A DNA stretch of 55,985 bases from Immundisolibacterales bacterium (GCA_026712715.1 JAPOPW010000063.1:1-55985), one strand, 5' to 3'. Positions 36,125-45,095 are shown, numbered from the stretch's first letter. Numbers and translations: made by a program. Notes: generated by a model not told the origin, from the letters alone.

Positions 36125-37747
36125 ATGCAGGGCGATCGCTACGACTACGTCGTCGTCGGGGCGGGCTCGGCGGGGAGCGCTCTCGCGGCCCGGCTGAGCG
36201 AGGATCGGCGCCGCTCGGTGCTGCTGCTCGAAGCCGGGGGCAAGGACGACGGTTTCTGGATCCCCATCCCCCTCGGGGTCGGGCGGCTCTACAACGACCG
36301 GCGCCTCCACTGGCCCTGGTCGACCGAGCCCGAGCCGGCCCTCGACGGCCGGCGCATGTACCTTCCCGCGGGCCGGGTGCTCGGAGGGTCGAGCAGCATA
36401 AACGGGCTCCTCTTCGTGCGGGGAGCGGCCGAAGAGTACGACCGGTGGCGCGACGCGGGCTGCCCCGGTTGGGGGTGGGACGAGGTGGCGCCGTACTTCC
36501 GGAGACTCGAGCACTACCCGCAGGGGGACCCCGCCCATCGCGGCCGCGGCGGTCCCATCGGAGTCTGCGACATGCCCCACCGCGATGCGCTGACGGAAGG
36601 GTTCTACCGCGCGTGCACCGCTCTTCAGATTCCGGAGACCCCGGACTACAACGGGGCGAGCTGCGAAGGGGTGGCGTACCTCCAGTTGTCCTCGTACCGG
36701 GGGCGCCGTTCGAGCGCGGCGGCCGGATACCTCCGCCCGGCCCGTTCCCGGCGGAACCTCGAGGTGGTCCTCGATTGCCGGGCGACGTCGGTGGTGGTCG
36801 AGGAGGGGCGGGCGGCCGGGGTCGCCTGCCGTCTCCCGGACGGCTCGTCGCGGCTCGTGCGAGCGGCCCGGGAGGTGGTGCTCTCGGCCGGGGCGATGAA
36901 CACGCCGCGTCTCCTCGAGCTGTCCGGGATCGGCGACGGTGAGCGCCTCGCCCGACTCGGAATCGACCGGGTCCGCCATCTCCCCGGTGTCGGCGCGAAC
37001 CTCCAGGACCACATCAACACCCGCTTCGCCTACCGCTGCACGCGCCCGATCACGGTGAACGACGCGCTCCGGGACCGGTGGCGAGGGGCCGCGCTGATGC
37101 TCCGCTACCTCCTTACCCGCAGGGGCCTCATGGCCACCCCGGGGGTGACGGTTCACGCGCTCGTCAGGAGCCGTCCGGACGCGGAACGGATCGACCTCAA
37201 GCTCCAGGTGACGCACCTGAGCGGGCGGTCCCGCTATGCGACGACCGGCGAGCACGGCATCGATACGGTGTCCGGCTTCATGCTCGGCTCGACGCCGCTC
37301 CACCCGCGGTCGCGGGGGTCGGTGCATGCGCGCTCGCCGGAGCCGGACGACCCTCCGGAGATTCGCGTGAACTACCTGAGCGACCCCGAGGACGTGGAGA
37401 TCGCGCTCCGCGGGGCGAGATGGCTGCGGCGGCTCGCGGCCGCGGAACCGATGCCGGCGCTGATTGCCGAGGAGCTTCGCCCGGGGGCCGAGGTGCGCGA
37501 CGATGAGGCGCTGGTCGCGTACATTCGCGCGACCGCGGAGACGAGCTGGCATCCGGCCGGGACCTGCCGCATGGGCTCGGACGAGATGGCGGTCGTCGAC
37601 CCGCGGCTGAAGGTGAGGGGCGTGGCGGGGCTGCGGATCGCGGACGCGTCGGTGATGCCCCACCTCGTGTCGCCGAACCCGAACGCGGTGGCGATGATGA
37701 TCGGCGAACGGGCCGCGGACCTCGTCCGCGGCGACCACGGAGATTGA
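36125..37747 (+). CDS. GMC-family FAD oxidoreductase (choline dehydrogenase-like)
   Basis: A 540-residue GMC oxidoreductase. The Rossmann motif VVVGAGSAGSALAARL lies at the N terminus, with LLEAGG. GRVLGGSSSINGLLFVRG is GMC signature 1, SAGAMNTPRLLELSGIG signature 2, and the C-terminal ETSWHPAGTCRMG contains the catalytic His, followed by DASVMPHLVSPNPNAVAMMIGERAADL. It oxidises an alcohol, giving an aldehyde or ketone. 54 bp after the dioxygenase gene and 1 bp before the aminotransferase gene. Substrate unknown; choline itself is not implied. Confidence 0.9.
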   Translation: MQGDRYDYVVVGAGSAGSALAARLSEDRRRSVLLLEAGGKDDGFWIPIPLGVGRLYNDRRLHWPWSTEPEPALDGRRMYLPAGRVLGGSSSINGLLFVRGAAEEYDRWRDAGCPGWGWDEVAPYFRRLEHYPQGDPAHRGRGGPIGVCDMPHRDALTEGFYRACTALQIPETPDYNGASCEGVAYLQLSSYRGRRSSAAAGYLRPARSRRNLEVVLDCRATSVVVEEGRAAGVACRLPDGSSRLVRAAREVVLSAGAMNTPRLLELSGIGDGERLARLGIDRVRHLPGVGANLQDHINTRFAYRCTRPITVNDALRDRWRGAALMLRYLLTRRGLMATPGVTVHALVRSRPDAERIDLKLQVTHLSGRSRYATTGEHGIDTVSGFMLGSTPLHPRSRGSVHARSPEPDDPPEIRVNYLSDPEDVEIALRGARWLRRLAAAEPMPALIAEELRPGAEVRDDEALVAYIRATAETSWHPAGTCRMGSDEMAVVDPRLKVRGVAGLRIADASVMPHLVSPNPNAVAMMIGERAADLVRGDHGD

Positions 37748-37748
37748 A

Positions 37749-39143
37749 ATGGCGGAACGGGCGGTTTCCGGGGCGGCCGGCGAAGTAGATCCGCGGGCGG
37801 CTCCCGCTTCCCGGGAGGGGCCGGGCCCGGGCATGGTGCGGGACGACACCGAGGAGCTTCTTCGCGTCGCGGAGCGATGCATGCCGGGTGGCGTGCTCGG
37901 CCGGCACCGCTATCCGGCGGAGACGGACCACATTCCGGTCGAGGGAAGCGGGGCGCGCATCGTCGACAGCCGCGGCCGCAGCTTCATCGACTACTCCTGT
38001 GGCGGGGGCTCCCTCATCCTCGGCTACAGCCACCCGGCGATCGTCGAGGCGGTGCAGCGCCAGGCCGCCCGCTCGATGCAGTTCGTGAGCATCCGCAACC
38101 CCCTCGCGATCCGGCTCGCCGAACGCTTCACCGGCCTGGTTCCCTGGGCGGACCGGGTGCGCTTCGCCCTCTCCGGCGCCGAGGCGGTGATGTTCGCCCT
38201 TCGCCTCGCGCGGGCCTTCACCGGGCGCGAGAAGGTGCTCAAGTTCGACGGCGCCTACCACGGGAACTGCGACTACGGCCTCTGGAACGCGGCGCAGGGG
38301 GCGAGTGGTTCCGGAATCGGAACCGGGTCGGAGGCGGCGGGTGCGGTGCCGGGCTCGGCCGGGATCCCGAGAGCGGTCGAGGACCTCGTGCGGGTCGCTC
38401 CGTACAACGACCTCGACACGGCCCGGCGGATCGTCCGCGCCGAGTGGCGGTCCCTCGCCGCGGTCATCGTCGAGCCCGTGCAGCGCAGCTACGCCGCCCA
38501 CCCCGAGTTCCTCGGCGGGCTTCGGGAGCTTTGCGCCGCGCACGGCATCGCGCTCGTCTTCGACGAGGTGGTGACGGGCTTCCGCCATGCGCGGGGGGGA
38601 GCGGCCGAGGTGTTCGGGGTGGCGCCGGACCTCGGCGCCTTCGGCAAGGCGCTCGGAGGCGGGGTGCCCATCTCGGCGGTGGCCGGAAGGGCGGAGATCA
38701 TGGACCACGCCGACCCGCGACGCGGCGACGCCGCCTCCGGGTACGCGTACGTCACGACCTCCCAGGCGGGGAACCCCCTCGCGGCGGCGGCGGCCCTCGC
38801 GACCCTGGGCGAGATTGGCCGGCCCGGGGTGATCGAGGACCTGCATGCGAACGCTGAGGCCCTGAAGGGAGGGCTCCGCGAGCACATCCGGCGGCGCGGG
38901 CTCGAGGCCCGGGTGGTCGGTTTCGGACCGCTCTGGGACATCGCCTTCACTCGCGGGCCCATCGTCGACCAGCGAAGCGCGGCACGCGCCGACGCGGGCC
39001 TGAATCTCCGCTTCCACGTCGGGCTCATCCGCCACGGCGTCATGGTGCGCGCGGGGGGGCGGAGCTACTTCTCGACCGCGCACCGCGAGAGCGAGATCGA
39101 GGAGACCCTCCGCGCGGCGGAGCGGGCCCTCGATGAGCTCTAG
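37749..39143 (+). CDS. Class III PLP aminotransferase (glutamate-1-semialdehyde aminomutase-like)
   Basis: A 464-residue fold-type I enzyme. SRGRSFIDYSCGGGSLILGYSHPAIVEAV at 78-106 is shown here in parts; SGAEAVMFALRLARAFTGRE, FDGAYHGN, FDEVVTGFR (Asp) and FGKALGGGVPISAV (Schiff-base Lys) are the key motifs. A Gly/Ser/Ala-rich insert of about 25 residues follows the AYHG block. The reaction is probably transamination of an omega-amino or ketone group produced by the GMC enzyme. One base separates it from the GMC stop, and hyuA2 begins directly after its TAG. Confidence 0.87.
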   Translation: MAERAVSGAAGEVDPRAAPASREGPGPGMVRDDTEELLRVAERCMPGGVLGRHRYPAETDHIPVEGSGARIVDSRGRSFIDYSCGGGSLILGYSHPAIVEAVQRQAARSMQFVSIRNPLAIRLAERFTGLVPWADRVRFALSGAEAVMFALRLARAFTGREKVLKFDGAYHGNCDYGLWNAAQGASGSGIGTGSEAAGAVPGSAGIPRAVEDLVRVAPYNDLDTARRIVRAEWRSLAAVIVEPVQRSYAAHPEFLGGLRELCAAHGIALVFDEVVTGFRHARGGAAEVFGVAPDLGAFGKALGGGVPISAVAGRAEIMDHADPRRGDAASGYAYVTTSQAGNPLAAAAALATLGEIGRPGVIEDLHANAEALKGGLREHIRRRGLEARVVGFGPLWDIAFTRGPIVDQRSAARADAGLNLRFHVGLIRHGVMVRAGGRSYFSTAHRESEIEETLRAAERALDEL

Positions 39144-41318
39144 ATGAATTCCGGCATGAGTTCCGGCGCGTCCGGGTCGCAGCGGCGGCGGGAGCCGGAG
39201 CGGGTCGAGGGCTCGGCTCCGCTCTCCGTCTGCGTCGACATCGGGGGGACGTTCACCGACGTCGTGCTGATGAACGGCCGGGGGGTGGTGCTCGCCTCCG
39301 AGAAGGTGTTCACGACGAGCGGAGACCTCTCGTCGGGGGCCATCGCCGGGGTGCGGCGGCTCCTCCAGGGGAGCGGGGTGGCCCCGGCCGCGGTCGGCGA
39401 GGTGGTCCACGCCACCACCCAGACCTCCAACACGGTGATCGAACGCACCGGGGCGCGGACCGCACTCGTCACCACCGCCGGTTTCCGCGACATCCTCGAG
39501 CTTGGCCGGGAGTCCCGCTACGACGTCTACGACCTCTTCATCGAGCTTCCCGCTCCGCTCGTCGCGCGACGGCTTCGCTTCGAGGTCGACGAGCGGCTGG
39601 GCGCGGACGGCCGGGTCGCGCGTTCCCCCGACCCCGGGCGCGTTCGCGAGCTGGCGCGACATCTCGCGGCGGAGGAGGTGGAGGCGGTCGCCGTCTGCCT
39701 GCTCCACGCCTACCGGAATCCGGTCCACGAGCGGGCGGTTCGTGCGGCCCTCCGCGAGGGCGGCTTCGCGGGACCGGTCGTGCTTTCGAGCGACGTCTGC
39801 CCCGAGATCCGGGAGTACGAACGGACCGCGACCACCGTCGCCAACGCCTACGTCCATCCCCGGATCGCGGCCTATCTCCGCACCTTCGAGCGGCGACTCG
39901 ACGAGGAGGGTATCGGCGGCTCGCTCAGCCTGTTCTCCTCCTACGGCGGGCGGCTCACCCCGGCGGCGGCCGAGCGCCGGCCGATCGAGATGCTCGAGTG
40001 CGGGGCGGCGGCCGGGGTGCTGACCGCGGCGGCGACCGCGAAGCAGGTCGGCTGGCCGCGGGCCCTCTCCTTCGACATGGGGGGAACGACGGCCAAGGCG
40101 GCGATCGTGCACGACGGCCGGCCGCGCCTCGCGCGAAGCTACGAGGTGGCACGGCTCGCGCGGTTCATGCCGGGGAGCGGACTCCCGGTGACCGCGAGCG
40201 CCGTGGACCTCATCGAGAGCGGGGCGGGGGGCGGCAGCATCGCCGCCGTCGATGCGCTGGGGCTCGTCACCGTCGGCCCGCAGAGCGCGGGGAGCGAGCC
40301 CGGCCCCGCGTGCTACGGGCGGGGGGGACGCCGGCCGACGGTGGCCGACGCGGACCTCGTGCTCGGCTACCTTGGGGCCGGCGCCGGGGCTGGCGCCGGG
40401 ACCGAGAAGAGCGATCTTCGCCTCGACCCCGACCTCGCCCGCGAGGCCATCGAGCGCGAGATCGCGGCCCCGCTCGGACGCTCGGTCGAGGACGCCGCGA
40501 TGGCGATCCACGACATCGTGGTCGAGCAGATGGCCCGTGCCGCCCGCCTCCACGCGGTGGCCCGGGGCGAGGACCCGCGCCGGCTCCGAATCGTCGCCTT
40601 CGGCGGAGCGGGCCCGGTGCACGCCGCGGCGCTCGGATGGCGGCTCGGCTCCCCCGAGGTGCTCGTCATGCCGGGGGCGGGGGTAGGCGCGGCGGTCGGG
40701 CTCGGCCTCGCCCCCGCGGTGTGCGTCGTCGCGAGGTCGCGCCTGTGTCCGGTCGAGGAGGTCGACTGGCCGGCCGCCGAGTCGCTCATCGCGGAGATGC
40801 GCGCGGAGGCGCTTGGCGACATGGGCCTGCCCGCGGCGGCGGCCGTCGAGGCGTCGGTCTCCGTCGACATGCGCTACCGCGGCCAGGGCTACGAGGTCAA
40901 CGTCCCCTTTCGAGGTCCGCCGTGGGGGCCGGAGTCGGGCGAGGCGCTCGACACGGCCTTTGCGGCCGCCTACCGCGAGCACTACGGGCGGGACAATCCG
41001 GGGGCGACGGCGGAGATCGTGAGCTGGCGCCTCGAGTTGCGACAGGGGACGTTGCAGGCGCCGCGGTCGCCGGCCGCGGAAGCGGAGCCGTCCGCCGGGC
41101 GCGATGGCGCGACCCCGGTCGTCCGCCCGGTGCGCTTCGACGACCAATTCGTCGATGTCCCGGTCTTCCGGCGGGAGTCGCTCTCGCCCGAGGCGCGGCT
41201 TCCGGGGCCGGCCCTCGTCGTCGAGCGCCAGACCACCACCGTGGTGACCCCGGGCGCGCGTTTCGGGCTCGACGCGTTCGGGAACCTGAGAATCGATCTC
41301 GACGGAGAGGGACGATGA
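39144..41318 (+). CDS. hyuA: Hydantoinase A/oxoprolinase-family subunit (second copy)
   Basis: A 724-residue HyuA. CVDIGGTFTDVVLMNGRG, HATTQTSNTVIERTGARTAL, LSFDMGGTTAKAAIV, GAGGGSIAAVDALG and SAGSEPGPACYGRGG are present, with FGGAGPVHAAALG near residue 485. A small Gly/Ala repeat (LGAGAGAGAG) interrupts the sequence near 412. It starts immediately after the aminotransferase stop codon; an internal ATG four codons on is also possible. It overlaps hyuB2 by 4 nt. It is only moderately similar to the copy at 23452-25557, so this is an old paralogue, not a recent duplicate. Confidence 0.92.
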   Translation: MNSGMSSGASGSQRRREPERVEGSAPLSVCVDIGGTFTDVVLMNGRGVVLASEKVFTTSGDLSSGAIAGVRRLLQGSGVAPAAVGEVVHATTQTSNTVIERTGARTALVTTAGFRDILELGRESRYDVYDLFIELPAPLVARRLRFEVDERLGADGRVARSPDPGRVRELARHLAAEEVEAVAVCLLHAYRNPVHERAVRAALREGGFAGPVVLSSDVCPEIREYERTATTVANAYVHPRIAAYLRTFERRLDEEGIGGSLSLFSSYGGRLTPAAAERRPIEMLECGAAAGVLTAAATAKQVGWPRALSFDMGGTTAKAAIVHDGRPRLARSYEVARLARFMPGSGLPVTASAVDLIESGAGGGSIAAVDALGLVTVGPQSAGSEPGPACYGRGGRRPTVADADLVLGYLGAGAGAGAGTEKSDLRLDPDLAREAIEREIAAPLGRSVEDAAMAIHDIVVEQMARAARLHAVARGEDPRRLRIVAFGGAGPVHAAALGWRLGSPEVLVMPGAGVGAAVGLGLAPAVCVVARSRLCPVEEVDWPAAESLIAEMRAEALGDMGLPAAAAVEASVSVDMRYRGQGYEVNVPFRGPPWGPESGEALDTAFAAAYREHYGRDNPGATAEIVSWRLELRQGTLQAPRSPAAEAEPSAGRDGATPVVRPVRFDDQFVDVPVFRRESLSPEARLPGPALVVERQTTTVVTPGARFGLDAFGNLRIDLDGEGR

Positions 41319-42955
41319 CCGCGACCGACAATCCGGAGACGAAGGCGGGCGGGTTCTTGCCGGGCGACATCGAGGTCGTCTGGAGCCGGCTCCTCTCGAT
41401 CATGGACGAGGCGGCGGCGACCATGATCCGCACCGCCTACTCCATCACCATCCGCGAATCGAAGGACCTCGCGGTGGTGGTGTTCGACCGGCACGGGCGG
41501 GCGCTTGCCGAGTCGGCGATCGCGAGTCCATCGTTCATCGGCACCCTGCCCCGGACCCTCGACGCCTTCCTCGCCGAGTACCCGGCGGCGGACTGGCGCG
41601 AGGGGGATCTCGTCATCACCAACGATCCGTGGATCGGATCCGGCCACCTTCAGGACATCACCATGGCGGCCCCGATCCTCGCCGGCCGCGCCCTCGTCGG
41701 ATTCGTCGCGATCTCGGCCCATGGACCGGACATCGGCGGCGCCCTCTACTCCGCCCTGAGCCGCGAGATCTTCGAGGAGGGCCTCCGCATCCCGGTCACC
41801 CGCTACGCCCGGCGCGGGCGCCGCGACCCGCTCGTCAAGCGCTTCATCACCAGCAACGTCCGGGTGCCGGACAAGGTCATCGGGGACCTCGAAGGGATGG
41901 CCGCGTGCTGCCGGCGCGCGAGCCGCCAGGTCCTCGAGCTCGCGGGCGAGTACGGAGAGGAACGCTACGAAGGGATCGCGGGCGAGATCGTGACCCGCTC
42001 GACGAGGGCCGTCCGGGCGGCCATCGAGGCGGCTCCGCGAGGCACCTGGACGAGCGAGGTGACCGCGGCCGGCTTCGACGAAGAGCTCGCGATCCGGTGC
42101 CGGGTCACCCTGGACGGCGAGGGAGTGGCGGTCGACTACGAGGGCACCGCACCAGCGCAGCCCCTCGGCATCAACGTCCCTTACTGCTACACCTACGCCC
42201 ACACCGTGTATCCGCTGAAGTGCGTCTTCGGGCCGGCGATTCCGAACAACCATGGGACCGCCGCGCCGTTCACGGTCGCGGCGCCGGAAGGCTCGATCCT
42301 CAACCCTGCGTTCCCGGCGGCGGTGAGCGCCCGCCACCTCACCGGGCAGTTCCTGAGCGCGGCGGTGCTCCTCGCCCTCGCCGAAGCGTTGCCGGAGCGG
42401 GTGATCGCGGAGAGCGGGGTGCCGCGCCCCCAGGTGGTGTTCAGCGGGGCGACCGCGCCCGGGGCACGTTTCGTCGAGCACATCTTCGTCTCGAGCGGCG
42501 TCGGCGCAGGTCACGGCAACGACGGACCGCACGCCCTGTGCTATCCGACCAACACCTCCAACACCCCGGTGGAGATCATGGAGTCGCTGACCCCGCTCGT
42601 CGTCGAACGGAAGGAGATCCGGGCCGGAAGCGGCGGCGCGGGTGCGCGGCGGGGCGGCTGCGGCCAGGTCTTCACGGTGCGCAACGGGGGAGAGACCCCG
42701 ATCCGCCTCTCCGTGCTCGCGGACCTGACCCACCGCGGTGCCCGCGGCCTTGCCGGCGGCGAGGCCGGCGCCCCTGCCGCCTTCGCCGTCGACGGGCGCC
42801 CCATCGCCGACAAGGCGGTGCTCGACCTCCCGCCCGGCTCCGTCCTTCGCATCGACGCGGCGGGCGGCGGCGGCTTCGGCCCCCCTGCCGAACGCCCGAC
42901 CCCCCTCGCCCGCGCCGACCGCCAGGGCGAGCGCCTCCCGGGCGGAGAATCCTGA
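41315..42955 (+). CDS. hyuB: Hydantoinase B/oxoprolinase-family subunit (second copy)
   Basis: A 546-residue HyuB with ATG overlapping the hyuA2 stop (ATGA). EVVWSRLLSIMDEAAATMIR, VITNDPWIGSGHLQDITMAAP, ISAHGPDIGGALYSALSREIF, INVPYCYTYAHTVYPLKC and GGGGFGPP near the C terminus are family blocks. Last recognised gene of the plus-strand operon. Functional pairing with HyuA2 is expected; an ATP-dependent amidohydrolase or carboxylase. Confidence 0.9.
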   Translation: MTATDNPETKAGGFLPGDIEVVWSRLLSIMDEAAATMIRTAYSITIRESKDLAVVVFDRHGRALAESAIASPSFIGTLPRTLDAFLAEYPAADWREGDLVITNDPWIGSGHLQDITMAAPILAGRALVGFVAISAHGPDIGGALYSALSREIFEEGLRIPVTRYARRGRRDPLVKRFITSNVRVPDKVIGDLEGMAACCRRASRQVLELAGEYGEERYEGIAGEIVTRSTRAVRAAIEAAPRGTWTSEVTAAGFDEELAIRCRVTLDGEGVAVDYEGTAPAQPLGINVPYCYTYAHTVYPLKCVFGPAIPNNHGTAAPFTVAAPEGSILNPAFPAAVSARHLTGQFLSAAVLLALAEALPERVIAESGVPRPQVVFSGATAPGARFVEHIFVSSGVGAGHGNDGPHALCYPTNTSNTPVEIMESLTPLVVERKEIRAGSGGAGARRGGCGQVFTVRNGGETPIRLSVLADLTHRGARGLAGGEAGAPAAFAVDGRPIADKAVLDLPPGSVLRIDAAGGGGFGPPAERPTPLARADRQGERLPGGES

Positions 42956-43144
42956 GCCGCCCGCGCCGGCGCACCCCGGCACTGCGGCCCGAGCGGTCCT
43001 GATCCCGACGGCAACGACAGGCCATTCATCAATGACGGCGAGGTCATCGAATGCCGCGACTTTGACGCCATCCACTTCGACGCCGGTGACCACGTGACAC
43101 TGGGGACCCACCTCGCGGGCCTCGTGCCGGGCCTCATTGCCTGA
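42956..43144 (+). pseudogene. Unrecognised C-terminal protein fragment
   Basis: In the same frame right after the hyuB2 stop, 62 codons without a start end at TGA 43142-43144. The peptide DGNDRPFINDGEVIECRDF, then GDHVTLGTHLAGLVPGLIA, looks like real protein rather than shadow sequence. I do not recognise the family. It may be the tail of a gene removed by deletion, or a lost C-terminal extension. Confidence 0.35.
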
Positions 43145-43288
43145 CCGGCGCGCCACATTCACCGTTCCCTGCCGCACTCACCGGACGGGTGCACCGGAGT
43201 CTCGCCGGGAGTGACCGGCCGCCCCCCGAGAATGAAAGGAGCGTGACCGAAGACGGCCAGGACTTCCATCTTCGACCGTGCCATCCCG

Positions 43289-43645
43289 GTGCTCGCAACG
43301 CTGGATATCGCGGCCTCCCTCGACTACTTCAGCAAGCTCGGATTCGAGACGCACGACTTTGGCGACAACAACTATGGAATCGCCATCCGCGAGCATATCG
43401 AGATCCACTTCTGGCTCTGCACGGACAAGCAGGTCGCCGAGAACACCTCCTGCTACGTCCGGGTGAACGACATTCATGCGCTGCGGGCCGATTTCGCCAA
43501 GCGCATCAGGGTGGGCGGGGTCGTCAAGACGCCCCGGGGCATGGACGAGTTGTACGTGTACGACCCTTGCGGCAGCCTGGTGAAGTTCGGTCAGGTGACA
43601 GATCCGACCCTCTTGGCGGACGCCGTGCAGGAAGCGCCTCGGTGA
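43289..43645 (+). CDS. VOC superfamily (glyoxalase/bleomycin-resistance-like) protein, start disrupted
   Basis: 118 residues from GTG 43289. TLDIAASLDYFSKLGFE, IEIHFWLCTD, SCYVRVNDIHALRADF and ELYVYDPCGSLVKFGQ follow the VOC pattern of bleomycin-resistance-like proteins. The in-frame codons just upstream still read RTSIFDRAIPV, which belongs to the family N terminus, but no start codon is there. The only good ribosome site (AAAGGAG, 43235-43241) serves a GTG at 43243 in another frame. A one-base frameshift near 43258 would join them, so the gene may be a recent pseudogene or carry a sequence error. Confidence 0.7.
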   Translation: MLATLDIAASLDYFSKLGFETHDFGDNNYGIAIREHIEIHFWLCTDKQVAENTSCYVRVNDIHALRADFAKRIRVGGVVKTPRGMDELYVYDPCGSLVKFGQVTDPTLLADAVQEAPR

Positions 43646-43836
43646 CCGTCGCCGCGCCGCCGAGTACGCCAGGCGGCAAGAACCGTCGCGATGGGCCGCG
43701 CGGGCGGCGGAGCCGGCGGTGGGGGGCGGCGGGCCGTCATGCGAGCGTGTCGTAAGCTCGCCCCGTCTCGCCCCGTCCCCCCACGTCGCGTCGCGTCGCA
43801 CGCGCTCGGTTGGCCGACTCTCGCGGTGGACCGGGG

Positions 43837-44048
43837 ATTCGAGCCCGGCGACGACGTACGGCTCGGATGCGGCTCGCCTCGCGTTGTCTCTCGACAGGCC
43901 GGTCCACGACTGCGTCTAGCTGGCGCTGGCGCATCGCATCGGAGCCCGGGTGGTGACGGCGGACGAACGCTTCGCCAATGCTTTGGCGACGACCGAGCAC
44001 AGTCACGCGGTGGTCACCTTGAAGGCACTCTCGGAGGGACGACGCTGA
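43837..44048 (+). pseudogene. PIN-domain (VapC) toxin remnant with in-frame TAG
   Basis: The frame encodes SDAARLALSLDRPVHDCV, a TAG at 43917-43919, then LALAHRIGARVVTADERFAN up to TGA at 44046-44048. VapC proteins read HPVYDCLYLALA..G..LVTAD.RF here, so the stop replaces the conserved Tyr codon. The N-terminal half of the domain is also missing. Confidence 0.6.
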
Positions 44049-44089
44049 TCCGGCCTCCCGGCGACGGCGGTGCTCCCCTCCCCGCCGCC

Positions 44090-44166
44090 GACCGGCGGAT
44101 CTCCTCGGAGGCGAGGGCCATCTTGCCCGACGCCTCCGCTTCCGCGACTTCACGAATCGACTTCAT
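44090..44166 (-). pseudogene. N-terminal remnant of a dehI-like gene
   Basis: From ATG 44164-44166 the peptide begins MKSIREVAEAEASGKMALAS, then EEIRRS. It aligns with the start of the intact DehI-family protein at 47207-48100 (MAQFREIAEVEATGDVALVY, EEIRRT). Similarity stops after about 25 residues. It sits downstream of the intact DUF6058 gene as the intact dehI sits downstream of the truncated DUF6058 copy. Confidence 0.6.
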
Positions 44167-44199
44167 GGGCGCCTGACTTTACGGTCGCTTCGTTCCCGT

Positions 44200-45021
44200 T
44201 CAAGTCCGCGCCGGCTCTCGCCGTCGGAAATGCAATCCTTCTCCTTGCGGTCCGCCGGTTCGAGGGCTCTTCGTCGCCGTCCTCCGGGCGCTGCTGAACA
44301 CGTAGCCGACCTCGTCCCCGAGCGCCTCGACCAGGCGCGCGCGGCTGCTCTCATGGCGGTCATGCGGGGAGAAGGGGGGGACGATCGCGTCATACTCGCC
44401 CATGGCGGCGTGGACCTCGCGGGCTTCGCTCTTTGCATAGTCCGTCTTCGTCCCGTCATCGGTGAGCCGCTCGAGGCGACTGACGGCAATGGTCTTCCGC
44501 GCGACGTTCTGCATGCGCTCCGAGCCATGGACGCAGATCCCCCAGGTACCGGCCCGCCAGTTCGGCCAGATGTATTCTTCGAAGTGGGTGTCAAACTTGG
44601 CGGGATCGATCGGACCCGTCAGGCTCATGAACCCTTCGTACTCGATCGATGCGCCGTCGTGCTCGATGAGACCCTCCCGGAACGCGGCGCGGAGCTCCGA
44701 CTTGAGAACCGGGGCAAGCTCCGCGGGCGACGAATCGCGGAGGCGGGGTGCGATGGATTCGACCCACGCGATCACGTCCTTCGCGAAGTACCGCGCGACG
44801 GTCCGGAGCTCGACCGTGTCGGAGCCGCCATTGATCGACGCGTAGAGCTCCTCGCGGGAGCGAAGCTCGTAGCTCGGCCCCGGCATGCATCCGGTGTCGA
44901 CCTGCTCTTCGAGGAGGTCGCGGTCGAGGCCGGTCTTGTCCGCGACCTGGTCGAGAGACACGTAGCGATCGGAGAGGTAGGCATCGAGGTCCTGGCGGGT
45001 CCAGCCGGGCTGTGCATTCAT
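44200..45021 (-). CDS. DUF6058-family-like protein of unknown function
   Basis: A 273-residue protein from ATG 45019-45021 with a GGGGAG site upstream. The N-terminal YLSDRYVSLDQVADKTGLDR, then LLEEQVDTGCMPGPSYELRS, fits a small HTH-like unit seen in DUF6058-type proteins. The rest (WICVHGSERMQNVARKTIAV-like segment near 190) has no motif I can name. Its C-terminal 90 codons have a diverged copy at 48134-48440. It is divergent from an ArsR-type regulator gene with a shared palindrome, so that regulator probably controls it. Family name is from memory; function unknown. Confidence 0.6.
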   Translation of the reverse strand: MNAQPGWTRQDLDAYLSDRYVSLDQVADKTGLDRDLLEEQVDTGCMPGPSYELRSREELYASINGGSDTVELRTVARYFAKDVIAWVESIAPRLRDSSPAELAPVLKSELRAAFREGLIEHDGASIEYEGFMSLTGPIDPAKFDTHFEEYIWPNWRAGTWGICVHGSERMQNVARKTIAVSRLERLTDDGTKTDYAKSEAREVHAAMGEYDAIVPPFSPHDRHESSRARLVEALGDEVGYVFSSARRTATKSPRTGGPQGEGLHFRRREPART

Positions 45022-45075
45022 GGCGTATGCTCCCCTTGAGCCGAGCGCAGGTGTGAGATGCGGCGTGTATTTCAC

Positions 45076-45095
45076 ATTTCGATCGTATACGAAAT
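45076..45095. promoter_or_regulatory. Palindromic operator between the DUF6058 gene and the ArsR-type gene
   Basis: ATTTCG (45076-45081) pairs with CGAAAT (45090-45095), and the centre contains the perfect 10-bp palindrome TCGTATACGA (45083-45092). It abuts the start codon of the regulator gene, as expected for autorepression, and is the AT-richest spot in the 74-bp divergent gap. Confidence 0.55.

Noticed and set aside
37278..41147. A 1289-codon open frame on the minus strand
   Set aside because: It lies opposite the GMC, aminotransferase and hyuA genes, which have full motif sets; composition is typical of antisense shadow.
43790..43850. tRNA-like T-arm (GATTCGA flanked by GC)
   Set aside because: No matching acceptor, D or anticodon stems could be drawn, and the sequence lies beside the PIN remnant frame.
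15128..43919. Amber (TAG) recoding to explain the two in-frame TAG codons
   Set aside because: TAG is used as the normal stop by several intact genes here (for example the class III aminotransferase, phd and GST), and both interrupted genes also lack whole domains.
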